Origin: CAZIKF01 sp964539825
GTDB lineage: Bacteria; Muiribacteriota; UBA6191
Assembly: GCA_964539825.1 (NCBI GenBank)
Contig: CAZIKF010000012.1
Coordinates: forward strand, 1-64,000
Direction: 5' to 3'
DNA: 64,000 bases
The notes below the pieces were generated by a model. The model ran no database searches, was not told where the DNA came from, and worked only from the letters and a program-made list of their open reading frames with translations. Made by a program: the position numbers and the translations under genes. The stretch's first letter is position 1. Each line of letters begins with the position of its first letter. Shown one piece after another: positions 35,876-46,154 of this stretch.

Positions 35876-35939
35876 TTTGCCTTAAAACATCCCTGGTTGC
35901 AGGGAGTTTTGTAGAGATTTCTATCGAGAGGATGCTTGC

Positions 35940-38900
35940 ATGGGTGCAAACGACCGGATCTTCATCAATGACCTGGGTAATAAACACTTTAATATTCCTA
36001 ACCTGCTGTCCATACAATTGGACTCTTATTACGATTTTATGCAGGGGGATTCCGATCCGCACGAGAGGAAGCGAACCGGGCTTCAGGAAGTTTTCCTGGA
36101 GACCTTCCCTATTCGTGACTTTACCGAGAACATTATTCTGGAGTTCATCGAGTATAACCTGGGACATCCGCCTGCCAAGGGTTGTCCGTCCCTGAGTCCA
36201 GACAGGCCCCAAACTTGTTTGATGGAAGAGTGTCCTGCCTGTTCCAAGGCGGGAAGTTTCTACAAATTTCGAAAACGGACCTATCGCCTGCGTTTTTCTC
36301 CCGAGGATTGCCAAAAGCGAGATCTCACCTATGGAATTCCTTTAAATATGAGGATCCGTCTTATTAATAAAATCTCTGGTGAGATTAAGGAACAGGAATT
36401 ATTCGTTGTAAATATGCCTCTGATTACGAAAAGGGGTACCTTCATTATTAACGGCGCGGAACGCGTTGTGGTATCCCAGCTGCATCGATCACCAGGGGTT
36501 TACTACGAATATAGTCGAGTAAAGAAACTATTTTTGGCCAAAGTTGTGCCGTATCGTGGTGCCTGGCTGGAGTATGACCTCGACGTCATGAAAGATCTCT
36601 TCCATGTAAGAATTGATAGAAAACGAAAGGTACCCGTAACGCAGTTCCTCAGGGTCTTGGGTTATTCAGAAGAAGACATGGTGAGGGAAATCGATCATGG
36701 GGGAACTCTTAAATATATTCAGAATACCCTCAAGGTTGATAAGACCGACTCACCTGAAAAGTCGCTGGAAGAGATCTATCGAAAACTACGCCCTGGAGAA
36801 CCCTTCATTTATGAAAATGCCAAAACTCTCTTAGATAGTCTCTACGGCAGTTCCAAGCGCTATGATCTGGGTGCTGTAGGCCGCTACAAGTTTAATCAGA
36901 AGATGGGACTTGGCGAGAAGCTCGTAGGTCAGAAGGCCCTGGATGATGTAATTCTTCCCGGTTCCAAAAAACCGCTGGTAAAGGCTGGAGAAATTCTCAC
37001 TCCAAAAATGGTTACAGCCATGATAGTGGGCAAGGTTCCCGGGGTTAGAATCGAGACCGTTGACGGGGTTGAATTAAACATCCGTCGGTCTAAGATTTCT
37101 TACCTGGTCTTCCTGGATGAAGGCGAAGGATTGAGTCAGAACTCCCACGAAGGTGTTTCCGTATGTGGGGACATCATTGATCGGGAGAGTGGTGAAACCA
37201 TTATCACAGATGGTACCCCGTTGGATAATGAAACTATTTTTCGATTGAATGATCGTAAAGATGACCTGAAACAGGTAGACCTGGATTCTCAGGGGGAAGA
37301 GGTACCCAAAGCCCATGTATGCTTGTATAAGGATGTGACTCTGGATGCGGAGGATATCCTCAATACGATGAAATACATCGTGGATCTTTCCGTAGGTGTT
37401 GGCTATGTAGATGATATTGATCACCTGGGTCACAGGCGGGTTCGAAGAGTTGGTGAATTACTGCAGAACCAGTTTAGAATTTCTCTCGCCAGAATGGATC
37501 GTGTAATCCGCGAGAGAATGACCATTCAGGACATCAATAATCTGACACCCCAGCTCTTAATCAATACCAGGCCCATTGGGTCAGCCATTGAAGAGTTTTT
37601 TGGTTCCTCTCAATTGTCGCAGTTTATGGACCAGGTAAATCCTCTTTCTGAACTCACCCACAAGCGACGGCTTTCAGCATTAGGGCCAGGAGGGTTGAAG
37701 AGAGAGAGAGCTGGTTATGAAGTGCGAGACGTACACCCTACTCACTTTGGACGGATATGCCCCATTGAAACCCCAGAGGGTCCAAACGCTGGTTTGATCG
37801 GTTCCATGGCAATCAATGCCAGAATTGACCAGTATGGGTTTCTGGTTACCCCTCTACGCGAGTATGCGGATGGGAAAGTGGGAGAAGAATTCCAGTTTTA
37901 CGATGCTTTGCAAGAAGAGAAGTTTCGGGTTGTAACCTATAACCAGAAACTTTATCAATCTCAGAAGCCTGTTAAAACTATTTTCCCGGTGAAACAATAT
38001 GTGGAAGGTGAGCAAGACTTTGCACTTTTGCCGGCTGATCAGGCGGAATTGATTCATATTTCCCCTCTTCAGATGATTTCTATAGCCGCTTCCCTGATTC
38101 CCTTCATTGAGCATGACGACGCAAACCGGGCTTTGATGGGTACAAACATGCAGCGTCAGGCTGTTCCTCTGGTTCAAACAGAGGCCCCCATTGTAGGTAC
38201 TGGAATGGAGGGGTACGCGGCCGTCAATTCGGGAGTTTGTGTTTCCTCTGATTACAATGGACTTGTGGAATATTCCGATGCCTCGAAGATTATTGTTCGA
38301 AGAATCAGTGATGATGATTGTGTAGGATCTTTTACTCCCAACTCCTATATCCACAGTATTGATTATGAATTGCTGGAGGATGTGAAGGAAAAGTCCGGTA
38401 AAGTACTTTTCAAAAAGGGTCATACCTTGTCGGAGAGGGATATTGACCTGCTTCATTCGCGCTGTGACGGAGAAATTACCGGTCGGAAAGAGCATAAGGA
38501 TGTTTATTGGCTTGGTAAATTTGCCCGTTCCAACCAGGGAACTTGCGTAAACCAAAAACCATGTGTGAATGTTGGTGATGAGGTGGAAAAGGGGCAGGTC
38601 ATAGCGGACGGACCTGGTACTCAGCAGGGTGAACTATCCCTTGGCAAGAACGTTCTTTGTGCTTTTATGCCATTCCGCGGCTACAATTTTGAGGATGCTA
38701 TCGTAATCTCAGAACGTCTGGTTGTAGAGGACGTATTTACCTCAGTACATATTAATTCTCTGGAAATTGAAGCAAGAGATACGAAATTGGGTCCTGAGGA
38801 AATCACTTGTGACATTCCCAGCATCAGTGAAGAAGCTCTTGCTCATTTAGATGAGGAAGGCATCATTGCCGTGGGTGCTGAAGTGCGACCGGGTGACATT

Positions 38901-39836
38901 CTCGTTGGCAAGATCACACCCAAAGGGGAAACCGAGCTAACAGCCGAAGATAAACTCCTGCGAGCTATTTTTGGTGAAAAGGCTAAGGAAGTAAGGAACA
39001 CCTCATTAATCGTTCCTCACGGGGAGCGGGGCAAGGTTATTGAAGTGATGACTTTTTCTCGCGAAAACGGTGACGAATTGCCTTATGGCGTGAATAAGCT
39101 GGTCAGGGTATTTCTAGCCCAGAAGCGTGTCATTAGTGAAGGGGATAAGATGGCGGGTCGCCACGGAAACAAAGGAGTTGTTTCTAAGATATTCCCGGTT
39201 CGAGATATGCCCTTTTTAGCGGATGGTTCTTCAGTGGATATTATTCTCAATCCCCTGGGAGTACCTTCCCGCATGAATCTTGGTCAGGTGATGGAAACCC
39301 ATCTGGGCTGGGCAGGGAAAATCCTCGGAGAAGCTTATGCGACAAGTGCTTTCAATACGGATAACAGCATCGCTAATGATGGATTTATTGGCAAAAAGTT
39401 GAGGGAGGCGAACCTTCCTGAAACCGGACGAATAAAACTCCATGATGGAGAAACTGGTGAAGCCTACGAGTCGGATATCATGATCGGTTTCATGTATATG
39501 CTGAAGCTGATCCATCTCGTGGAAGACAAAATCCATGCCCGTTCTACAGGTCCTTACTCCCTGGTAACCCAGCAGCCGCTTGGTGGAAAAGCACAGTTTG
39601 GTGGCCAGCGGTTCGGGGAAATGGAAGTTTGGGCATTGGAGGCCTATGGTGCAGCCCATGTCTTAAGAGAGCTCTTGACGATCAAATCTGACGATGTCGA
39701 GGGCCGAGTAGTTGTGTATGAGACCATTGTAAAGGGAAACAACCTGATGACGCCGAATATACCGGAATCTTTCAAGGTAATTGTTTCTGAATTGAAAAGC
39801 CTGGGACTCAATATTGAGTTCAACCAGGACGCCTGA
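35940..39836 (+). CDS. rpoB: DNA-directed RNA polymerase subunit beta, with a four-cysteine insertion
   Basis: 1298 residues, with every core motif: FFGSSQLSQFMDQVNPLSEL, THKRRLSALGPGGLKRERAG, HPTHFGRICPIETPEGPNAG and GDKMAGRHGNKGVVSKI. The rifampicin pocket has the usual sensitive-type Ser in RRLSALGPGG. Odd feature: between LGHPPAK and KRDLTYGIPL the chain carries about 40 extra residues containing Cys 82, 93, 98 and 101, in a pattern able to bind zinc; the normal protein has only a short link there. The ATG at 35940 follows GAGAGGA. rpoC starts 20 nt after the stop. Confidence 0.97.
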   Translation: MGANDRIFINDLGNKHFNIPNLLSIQLDSYYDFMQGDSDPHERKRTGLQEVFLETFPIRDFTENIILEFIEYNLGHPPAKGCPSLSPDRPQTCLMEECPACSKAGSFYKFRKRTYRLRFSPEDCQKRDLTYGIPLNMRIRLINKISGEIKEQELFVVNMPLITKRGTFIINGAERVVVSQLHRSPGVYYEYSRVKKLFLAKVVPYRGAWLEYDLDVMKDLFHVRIDRKRKVPVTQFLRVLGYSEEDMVREIDHGGTLKYIQNTLKVDKTDSPEKSLEEIYRKLRPGEPFIYENAKTLLDSLYGSSKRYDLGAVGRYKFNQKMGLGEKLVGQKALDDVILPGSKKPLVKAGEILTPKMVTAMIVGKVPGVRIETVDGVELNIRRSKISYLVFLDEGEGLSQNSHEGVSVCGDIIDRESGETIITDGTPLDNETIFRLNDRKDDLKQVDLDSQGEEVPKAHVCLYKDVTLDAEDILNTMKYIVDLSVGVGYVDDIDHLGHRRVRRVGELLQNQFRISLARMDRVIRERMTIQDINNLTPQLLINTRPIGSAIEEFFGSSQLSQFMDQVNPLSELTHKRRLSALGPGGLKRERAGYEVRDVHPTHFGRICPIETPEGPNAGLIGSMAINARIDQYGFLVTPLREYADGKVGEEFQFYDALQEEKFRVVTYNQKLYQSQKPVKTIFPVKQYVEGEQDFALLPADQAELIHISPLQMISIAASLIPFIEHDDANRALMGTNMQRQAVPLVQTEAPIVGTGMEGYAAVNSGVCVSSDYNGLVEYSDASKIIVRRISDDDCVGSFTPNSYIHSIDYELLEDVKEKSGKVLFKKGHTLSERDIDLLHSRCDGEITGRKEHKDVYWLGKFARSNQGTCVNQKPCVNVGDEVEKGQVIADGPGTQQGELSLGKNVLCAFMPFRGYNFEDAIVISERLVVEDVFTSVHINSLEIEARDTKLGPEEITCDIPSISEEALAHLDEEGIIAVGAEVRPGDILVGKITPKGETELTAEDKLLRAIFGEKAKEVRNTSLIVPHGERGKVIEVMTFSRENGDELPYGVNKLVRVFLAQKRVISEGDKMAGRHGNKGVVSKIFPVRDMPFLADGSSVDIILNPLGVPSRMNLGQVMETHLGWAGKILGEAYATSAFNTDNSIANDGFIGKKLREANLPETGRIKLHDGETGEAYESDIMIGFMYMLKLIHLVEDKIHARSTGPYSLVTQQPLGGKAQFGGQRFGEMEVWALEAYGAAHVLRELLTIKSDDVEGRVVVYETIVKGNNLMTPNIPESFKVIVSELKSLGLNIEFNQDA

Positions 39837-39856
39837 AAGATTAAGGAGGACAGCGA

Positions 39857-42800
39857 GTGAAAGGGATAAAAGAACTTCATTCCATCCAGATCAGTATTGC
39901 TTCGCCAGATCATATTCGCCAGTGGTCCAAAGGGGTGGTCAAGAAACCAGAGACCATCAATTACAGGACACATAGACCAGAGCGAGACGGATTGTTTTGC
40001 GAAAAAATCTTTGGTCCAACCAAGGACTGGGAATGCTTTTGCGGTAAGTACAAGAGTATTCGATATAAAGGGCTGGTCTGCGAGAGGTGTGGTGTAGAGG
40101 TTACCCGAAGCAGTGTCAGACGTGAACGTATGGGTCATATCGAATTGGTGACCCCAGTGGCTCATATTTGGTATTCCAAAGGCACACCTAATTACATCGC
40201 CTTATTGCTCGATATCACCGCCAGGGATTTCGAGAAGGTTCTTTATTTCAATTCCTACATCGTCATCGATCCGGGATCCCTGCCGCTACTTAAGAATCAG
40301 ATTCTTTCGGAGCAGGAGCATCGGGGCTACCAGTCTCGCTATGGCGACATGTATCAAGCGGGTACCGGAGGGGAAGCTGTACGTGAACTCCTAAGGCAGC
40401 TTGACCTTGTCAGACTTGTAGATGACCTAAAGCGTAAGCTGCGCGAGGATACCGGTTCAAAAAAGATGAACACAATCGCAAGGCTCCAGGTGGCAGAGAC
40501 CTTTTTGAACTCAAAGAATCGTCCTGAATGGATGATTCTTAGCGTCCTGCCAGTCATTCCTCCCGATCTGCGCCCCATGGTTCAACTGGATGGAGGCAGG
40601 TTTGCTACTTCCGATCTAAATGACCTTTACCGGCGAGTGATAAATCGAAATAATCGTCTTAAAAGATTAATGAAGCTCAATGCTCCTGAAATCATTATTA
40701 AGAACGAAAAGAGAATGCTTCAAGAGGCTGTGAATGCATTGATTGATAACGGTCGAAGAGGTCGATTGGTCACTGGTTCAGGAAATCGCCCACTTAAATC
40801 CCTCAATGATATGCTCAAAGGGAAGCAAGGAAGATTTCGCCAGAATCTTCTGGGCAAGCGCGTAGATTATTCGGGACGATCTGTCATTGTGGTTGGTCCC
40901 AGCTTAAAACTTCACGAATGTGGTCTTCCCCAAAAAATGGCCATTGAGCTTTTTAAGCCCTTCATCATGAATAAACTTGTGGAGTATGGTTTTGCTCATA
41001 ACATTAAGTCCGGGAAGAAGCTCATTGAAAAAGAAGATGCTACAGTTTGGAAGGTATTGGAAGAAATCGTCAAAGATCATCCCGTCCTTTTAAACCGCGC
41101 TCCCACACTCCACCGTTTAGGGATTCAAGCTTTTGAGCCTGTGCTCGTAAAAGGGAATGCCATTCAGCTTCATCCCTTGGTTTGCGGGGCTTTCAACGCC
41201 GATTTTGACGGTGACCAGATGGCAGTTCATATTCCGCTCTTATTGGAGGCTCAGGTTGAGGCACGTGTACTCATGCTCTCTTCTTATAATATTCTCTCCG
41301 CCGCTTCCGGCAGAGCTGTGGCATCACCGTCACAGGATATGTCCATCGGGGCATTTTATCTCACCCATAAAATGGAACCGACTAAAACGGCTTTGATTCC
41401 AATTACTTTGAAGAAGAGCCAGACCGGGCTCTCCTTGGAACAAATGGTTCAGACCGGTCCCCGGTTCGCAGTTTTGGCAGAGGATTTGATGGATACTAAA
41501 GATCATCTCCTGTTTAAGGTGGGGCACAAGATCGATGAGGAAGATCTAAAGCTCATCAAGAAGAATAAGATCAAAGAAGTTCCAATCTTCAAGATGAGAG
41601 TTTATGCAACCGCACAGGATGCCTTGATGGCCTTTGAAAATGGCTTTCATACACTGCATGATTCAGTGATTGTGAGAGATCCCATCAGCACAAGGATGGA
41701 CTTGTCTGAAAAGTATTTGGATACCACGATCGGGAGACTCATCTTCAATGAAATCGTACCGGATGAGTTGGGCTTTCATAATGCCCACTTCGATAAGAAA
41801 AAGTTGATGGTTCTCATCGAGGACTGCTTTGAGAAATGCGGTACTACCAAAACCGGTAGACTCCTTGATGCCCTTAAAAATCTAGGTTTTCGCTATGCGA
41901 CTACTTCAGGTCTTACAATTTCCCTATATGACCTGGAAGTTCCCCCTAGAAAGAAGAACATCATTTCGGTTGCTGAAGAACGAGCAAGGAAGATTTCTGA
42001 GCGGTTTGAGCGCAAAGAGATCAATCTTGAGGAGCGTAAAAAGGCTGAGATCGATTTGTGGATTAATGCCACTGAAGAGGTCACCGACGACATGCTCAAG
42101 CACTACAAGGGTAAGTGGGATGAAGGCTTGTTTAATCCCGTTTACACGATGGCGATATCTGGAGCCCGGGGTAATGTTCAGCAAATGAAGCAATTAGCCG
42201 GGATGAGGGGCTTAATGTCCAATCCTCATGGGGATATCATGCACGTTCCCATTAAAGCGTCCTTTCGAGAAGGTCTAACCATGACCGATTACTTCATTTC
42301 CACCTACGGAGCCCGAAAAGGTCTGGTGGACACCGCGCTTCGTACTGCTGACTCCGGTTATCTTACCAGGCGCCTGGTCGATGTCGCCCAGGATGTAATT
42401 GTCAGTATTGAGGACTGTGGAGTGGATGAAGGTTTACTGGTACAGCCCTTGCGGGATCAAAGGACTCCAAACAACTTGATTGTGGATGAGATTCTCATTC
42501 CAATCGAAGATCGAATCTATGCGCGAACCTTATTAGAGCCTGTTAAAGAGCCAATTTCCGGGAAAATCATATTTGAATCCGGGACCGTGATCGATCGCAA
42601 AATTGCCCGAGAGATTGCGAAAGCTTCCATCGTGGTTAAGATCAAGGAGCTTAAGTCTGGAACTGGGATTTTTACCGACGAATGTGTCGTTGATATGAAG
42701 GATAATAAGGTGGTCTGCGGTCCTGATAAGCCGGTGACTGACCTATTGATCAAGCAGCTCAAGGCCTCTTCGGTAGAAGAAATTCGAGTCTATCCGGAAA

Positions 42801-45800
42801 TCATAATCAGGTCCCCATTAACCTGTAAGGTAGCCTGGGGCGTGTGTCGCAAATGCTATTCCATCGATCTTTCGATGAATCAGGAAGTATCTTTGGGTGC
42901 AGCTGTAGGAGTGATTGCTGCTCAGTCCATTGGAGAGCCGGGTACGCAGTTAACGATGAGAACCTTCCATACCGGGGGAATTGCTGAAGCCAGCAGGGTT
43001 GTTGTCAAAGCCAAGTCGGCGGGTCATGTGTCATTCAAAAACCTTCATTTTGAGAATAAGGTCGAGAGGACACGTTTCCAAATCGATACTGGAAATGACG
43101 CCGGTGAGAATGACGATTTCGATCAGAGTGTAAAGAAGATTGTTACCGGAGGTGTGCTTAGCATCATTGATGAGCATAGAAAGCGCTCCGATTACAACCT
43201 TCCCCGCGGTGCTGTTTTACGTGTTGATGATGGGGACTTTGTGGGCAGTAGCCAGGTTCTGGTGGAGTATAACCCTAATCAATACATCTCAGGATATACC
43301 GGTACTATTCGCTTCAAGGACGTACAGGAGAAAGACGGAATTGTAGTGACCGGTGATGGTCATGTTGAGATTATAGATGAGCAGGGTGAGATTCTGGACG
43401 ATTACCTGATTCCTTCGGGCAGTTCCATGATGCTCAAGGATGGGGATTCCATCGCCGCAGGAGACAACTTATACCAATTTGAAACTGAAAAAACCGTGGC
43501 AATTGCTACTTCCAAAGGTTTTGCCGAGTTCCGCGACATCAAGATTAAAAACCAAAGGGTGATTTCTGAGAGCGGTATGATTTTTATCGCTTCCACAGAT
43601 TCTGAGGATAGGAGTTATGAAGCTCCTAAAGGAGTCAAATCATCGGCTACCAAGCCTGTTGGTCTTCCGGGAGATACCGGGGTTGTACTTAAGGTTAAAT
43701 CCGGGGATCAGGTTAAAAAGGGCGATGAGCTTAGTATGATCCTGGCTGAATTCGATGGAGAAGCGAAGTATTCCGGTCGTAAGAATCTCACTCTCACGAA
43801 GAAGGATTCTCATGAATACTACATGAGTGGTTCCATGGATGTTGATCAGGATGACGCAAACTCCAAGATTCGTTTTCTGGCCGAAACCTGTGGAATCGTC
43901 AAGATTATTTCTTACAGGTCTGCTTCTAACAAAACTGTAGATCGACGTAGGGTCTTGATAAAAGATGAGAGGGAATACATCATTCCAGAGGGAGCTCAGC
44001 TAAAGTTTGACAATGTCATGCTTAACTCGGGGGATGACGTGGAGGAAGGCCAAAAGCTTACCGGTCCGATTCCTTTCGTGAGTGAGATTGATGGCTCGGT
44101 ATCTATCCGTGATCATTACGAGCGCAAGAGCATCTTGCTTGAAGAGAATCTTAAACCTGAAGAAATCGTTGGCTCAGTTGTGGTGGAGGATATCTCCGCC
44201 GAGCTAATGGGTCCGGAAGGGGAGCCTGGTGAGGCGGTACCGGCCGGAACAGAAATCACCAGTGAGATAGCCGCAAAGCTGTATGAGATGCGTGAGCGTG
44301 TGGGCAAAGTAGAAGTATCCATTGAATCAGGTGGATGCAAGGTCGTCGTTACCAATGATGATACATCCCGGGAGTATGTTACTCCGCGCGGAACTGATCT
44401 TCTCGTCGAAGAGGGTCAGGAGATCGTAGTTGGGACCAAGATCATTCAATCTTTCCAGCCCATCATCGCCGATATTGGCGGTAAGGTGAATTACATCACT
44501 CGCTACAACAAGAGGACCGGAGAAGAGCTGGTTCAAACCATCGTGATTTATTCGGGTAAAGATTACTTTCTCTCTACCGGGTTAACCCTGTGTGTGAAGA
44601 ACGGTCAAAGAGTCGAAAAAGGAGAACCTGTAACAGAGTGGCTGGAATTCAGCCATTTCGAGCAGATGGAAGAGGGAATCCGCTTTACTCGAGAGGAAGT
44701 TAGTGAGAAAAAATATGGTGTCACGGACCAGATGGAAATTCTGGTAGCTGAAGGTAAGGTTCGCAAAGGCGACAAACTTGCCCGCCTGGTTACTGATGCT
44801 GACGGTACGGTGAAGCTGGTTCACGCCCTGACAAAAACCGAGAAAGTTCGATCTGTGATTGATAAGTTTCTCGTACAAGTTGGGGAAATGCACAATGTTC
44901 CGGATGGCGCTGAAGTATTTATTAAGGAAAATTCTGAAGTGAACCCGGGCGATATTATTGCCAAGTGGACCGGGGGAAGTAAAAAGACGACTGATATTGT
45001 CCAGGGTCTTCCAAGGGTCAACAACCTCTTTGAGGTTCGAAAACCGAAATTGGAATCACTTGTGGCCAATCGTACCGGTATAGTTCGTGTTCGTGGAAAC
45101 CATATGGTAATCGAGAATGAACGAGGTTCTGAGAAGCAGATCGTGTCAGGTTCTCTGGAAGATTTGATTATCGTAGATGGTGAATATGTTTGTCAGGGTG
45201 ATCGATTGACCCAGGGAGACGTTGATGTAAGGGTTCTGAGCGAGAAGATCGGTATTTTTGACGCTCAGAGATATCTCCTCAATGAAGTTCAGTATGTATA
45301 CCGAACCCAGGGTGTGACCATCAATGACAAGCACGTCGAGACTATCTTGAGAAGAATGGTCTCCAAGGTGAAGATTACTACATCGGGAGATTCTCCGTAT
45401 TTGGCCGGTGAGATCATAAACGCATTTGAATTTAAGAAAACCAATGAATCCCTTGTTGCCCAGAGCTTTAAACCAGCAACTGCAATGAGTGTGATCCAGG
45501 GAATCTCAAAGGCTAGTTTAACCACTGACAGCTTCCTGTCGGCGGCTTCCTTCCAAGAGACTACCAAGGTTCTAACCAATGCGGCGATTCGATCTAAGAT
45601 TGATAATCTTTCCGGTCTGAAGGAAAACATTATCATGGGGAATCTCATTCCCGCAGGTACTGGATTTGATAGGGACCTGAAGTACGAATTCGACGATAAG
45701 GAAACTCTCATAACCTCTGATTCTGAGGATGAGCAGCTTGAAGGAAACTTTGAAATTTCCATTGATGAAAGTACGAAAGCGGATTCATTGCTCTCCGTTT

Positions 45801-45823
45801 TACAGGCCAACAGCGATTCGTAA
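39857..45823 (+). CDS. rpoC: DNA-directed RNA polymerase subunit beta' with giant trigger-loop insertion (1988 aa)
   Basis: The catalytic NADFDGDQMAVHIP, the N-terminal zinc site (CFCGKYKSIRYKGLVCERC) and the second zinc site (CKVAWGVCRKC) are intact. The protein is about 580 residues longer than the E. coli subunit. The extra length is in the trigger loop: QLTMRTFHTGG ends near residue 1041 and the chain resumes with KKTTDIVQGLPRVNN near 1709, so the insertion (SI3 position) is about 665 residues against 188 in E. coli. It consists of repeated sandwich-barrel-like units with a Y-x-x-P-x-G...G-x-x-V-x-x-G-x-x-L pattern, starting near 1112, 1183, 1254, 1374, 1507, 1572 and 1620. Start is a GTG eight bases or less after AAGGAGGA. 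Cyanobacteria have an SI3 of comparable size. Confidence 0.97.
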   Translation: MKGIKELHSIQISIASPDHIRQWSKGVVKKPETINYRTHRPERDGLFCEKIFGPTKDWECFCGKYKSIRYKGLVCERCGVEVTRSSVRRERMGHIELVTPVAHIWYSKGTPNYIALLLDITARDFEKVLYFNSYIVIDPGSLPLLKNQILSEQEHRGYQSRYGDMYQAGTGGEAVRELLRQLDLVRLVDDLKRKLREDTGSKKMNTIARLQVAETFLNSKNRPEWMILSVLPVIPPDLRPMVQLDGGRFATSDLNDLYRRVINRNNRLKRLMKLNAPEIIIKNEKRMLQEAVNALIDNGRRGRLVTGSGNRPLKSLNDMLKGKQGRFRQNLLGKRVDYSGRSVIVVGPSLKLHECGLPQKMAIELFKPFIMNKLVEYGFAHNIKSGKKLIEKEDATVWKVLEEIVKDHPVLLNRAPTLHRLGIQAFEPVLVKGNAIQLHPLVCGAFNADFDGDQMAVHIPLLLEAQVEARVLMLSSYNILSAASGRAVASPSQDMSIGAFYLTHKMEPTKTALIPITLKKSQTGLSLEQMVQTGPRFAVLAEDLMDTKDHLLFKVGHKIDEEDLKLIKKNKIKEVPIFKMRVYATAQDALMAFENGFHTLHDSVIVRDPISTRMDLSEKYLDTTIGRLIFNEIVPDELGFHNAHFDKKKLMVLIEDCFEKCGTTKTGRLLDALKNLGFRYATTSGLTISLYDLEVPPRKKNIISVAEERARKISERFERKEINLEERKKAEIDLWINATEEVTDDMLKHYKGKWDEGLFNPVYTMAISGARGNVQQMKQLAGMRGLMSNPHGDIMHVPIKASFREGLTMTDYFISTYGARKGLVDTALRTADSGYLTRRLVDVAQDVIVSIEDCGVDEGLLVQPLRDQRTPNNLIVDEILIPIEDRIYARTLLEPVKEPISGKIIFESGTVIDRKIAREIAKASIVVKIKELKSGTGIFTDECVVDMKDNKVVCGPDKPVTDLLIKQLKASSVEEIRVYPEIIIRSPLTCKVAWGVCRKCYSIDLSMNQEVSLGAAVGVIAAQSIGEPGTQLTMRTFHTGGIAEASRVVVKAKSAGHVSFKNLHFENKVERTRFQIDTGNDAGENDDFDQSVKKIVTGGVLSIIDEHRKRSDYNLPRGAVLRVDDGDFVGSSQVLVEYNPNQYISGYTGTIRFKDVQEKDGIVVTGDGHVEIIDEQGEILDDYLIPSGSSMMLKDGDSIAAGDNLYQFETEKTVAIATSKGFAEFRDIKIKNQRVISESGMIFIASTDSEDRSYEAPKGVKSSATKPVGLPGDTGVVLKVKSGDQVKKGDELSMILAEFDGEAKYSGRKNLTLTKKDSHEYYMSGSMDVDQDDANSKIRFLAETCGIVKIISYRSASNKTVDRRRVLIKDEREYIIPEGAQLKFDNVMLNSGDDVEEGQKLTGPIPFVSEIDGSVSIRDHYERKSILLEENLKPEEIVGSVVVEDISAELMGPEGEPGEAVPAGTEITSEIAAKLYEMRERVGKVEVSIESGGCKVVVTNDDTSREYVTPRGTDLLVEEGQEIVVGTKIIQSFQPIIADIGGKVNYITRYNKRTGEELVQTIVIYSGKDYFLSTGLTLCVKNGQRVEKGEPVTEWLEFSHFEQMEEGIRFTREEVSEKKYGVTDQMEILVAEGKVRKGDKLARLVTDADGTVKLVHALTKTEKVRSVIDKFLVQVGEMHNVPDGAEVFIKENSEVNPGDIIAKWTGGSKKTTDIVQGLPRVNNLFEVRKPKLESLVANRTGIVRVRGNHMVIENERGSEKQIVSGSLEDLIIVDGEYVCQGDRLTQGDVDVRVLSEKIGIFDAQRYLLNEVQYVYRTQGVTINDKHVETILRRMVSKVKITTSGDSPYLAGEIINAFEFKKTNESLVAQSFKPATAMSVIQGISKASLTTDSFLSAASFQETTKVLTNAAIRSKIDNLSGLKENIIMGNLIPAGTGFDRDLKYEFDDKETLITSDSEDEQLEGNFEISIDESTKADSLLSVLQANSDS

Positions 45824-45840
45824 GTTAGAAAGCTAAAGCA

Positions 45841-45886
45841 AAAAACCGGGGGTCTTGAGGTAATCAGGTCTCCCGGTTTTTTTTTT
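45841..45886 (+). terminator. Rho-independent terminator after rpoC
   Basis: AAAAACCGGG pairs with CCCGGTTTTT, followed by an uninterrupted run of ten T (45877-45886). It lies 18 nt after the rpoC stop and ends the ribosomal-protein/polymerase operon. The loop is long (about 21 nt) and may hold a small inner stem. Confidence 0.85.
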
Positions 45887-46021
45887 GGATCTTCTGAAGC
45901 TTATCGCTGGGTTGTCTAGCACACCAAAAAATTAAGACTTTAATTATTATTTCTAGAATTAGAATCTCCAGTGGTATTTTTTCAGCAATTGGAAAAGTCC
46001 TTCGCACGTCCGCCTCTTAGT

Positions 46022-46050
46022 TTCCATCTTCTCTTCTCATTTGCTATAAT
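46022..46050 (+). promoter_or_regulatory. Possible sigma-70 promoter of the giant Ig-repeat gene
   Basis: A perfect TATAAT (46045-46050) is preceded at 17 bases by a weak -35, TTCCAT (46022-46027). It is about 100 bp upstream of the gene. The rest of the 45887-46133 gap is AT-rich and shows nothing else I can support. Confidence 0.4.
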
Positions 46051-46154
46051 CAGCGCACAAAAGTCCTTTATTCTGAGCTTTTTTTGTATGAAAGGAATTC
46101 CGGTATCTTCAGGCAAGTCTAAGGCTTCTTAGCTTGGGGACCCAGGGCTATTCT

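Noticed and set aside
42980..44975. Intein or mobile insertion in rpoC
   Set aside because: No intein splicing motifs or endonuclease blocks are seen; the insertion is made of repeated barrel-like units at the known SI3 site.
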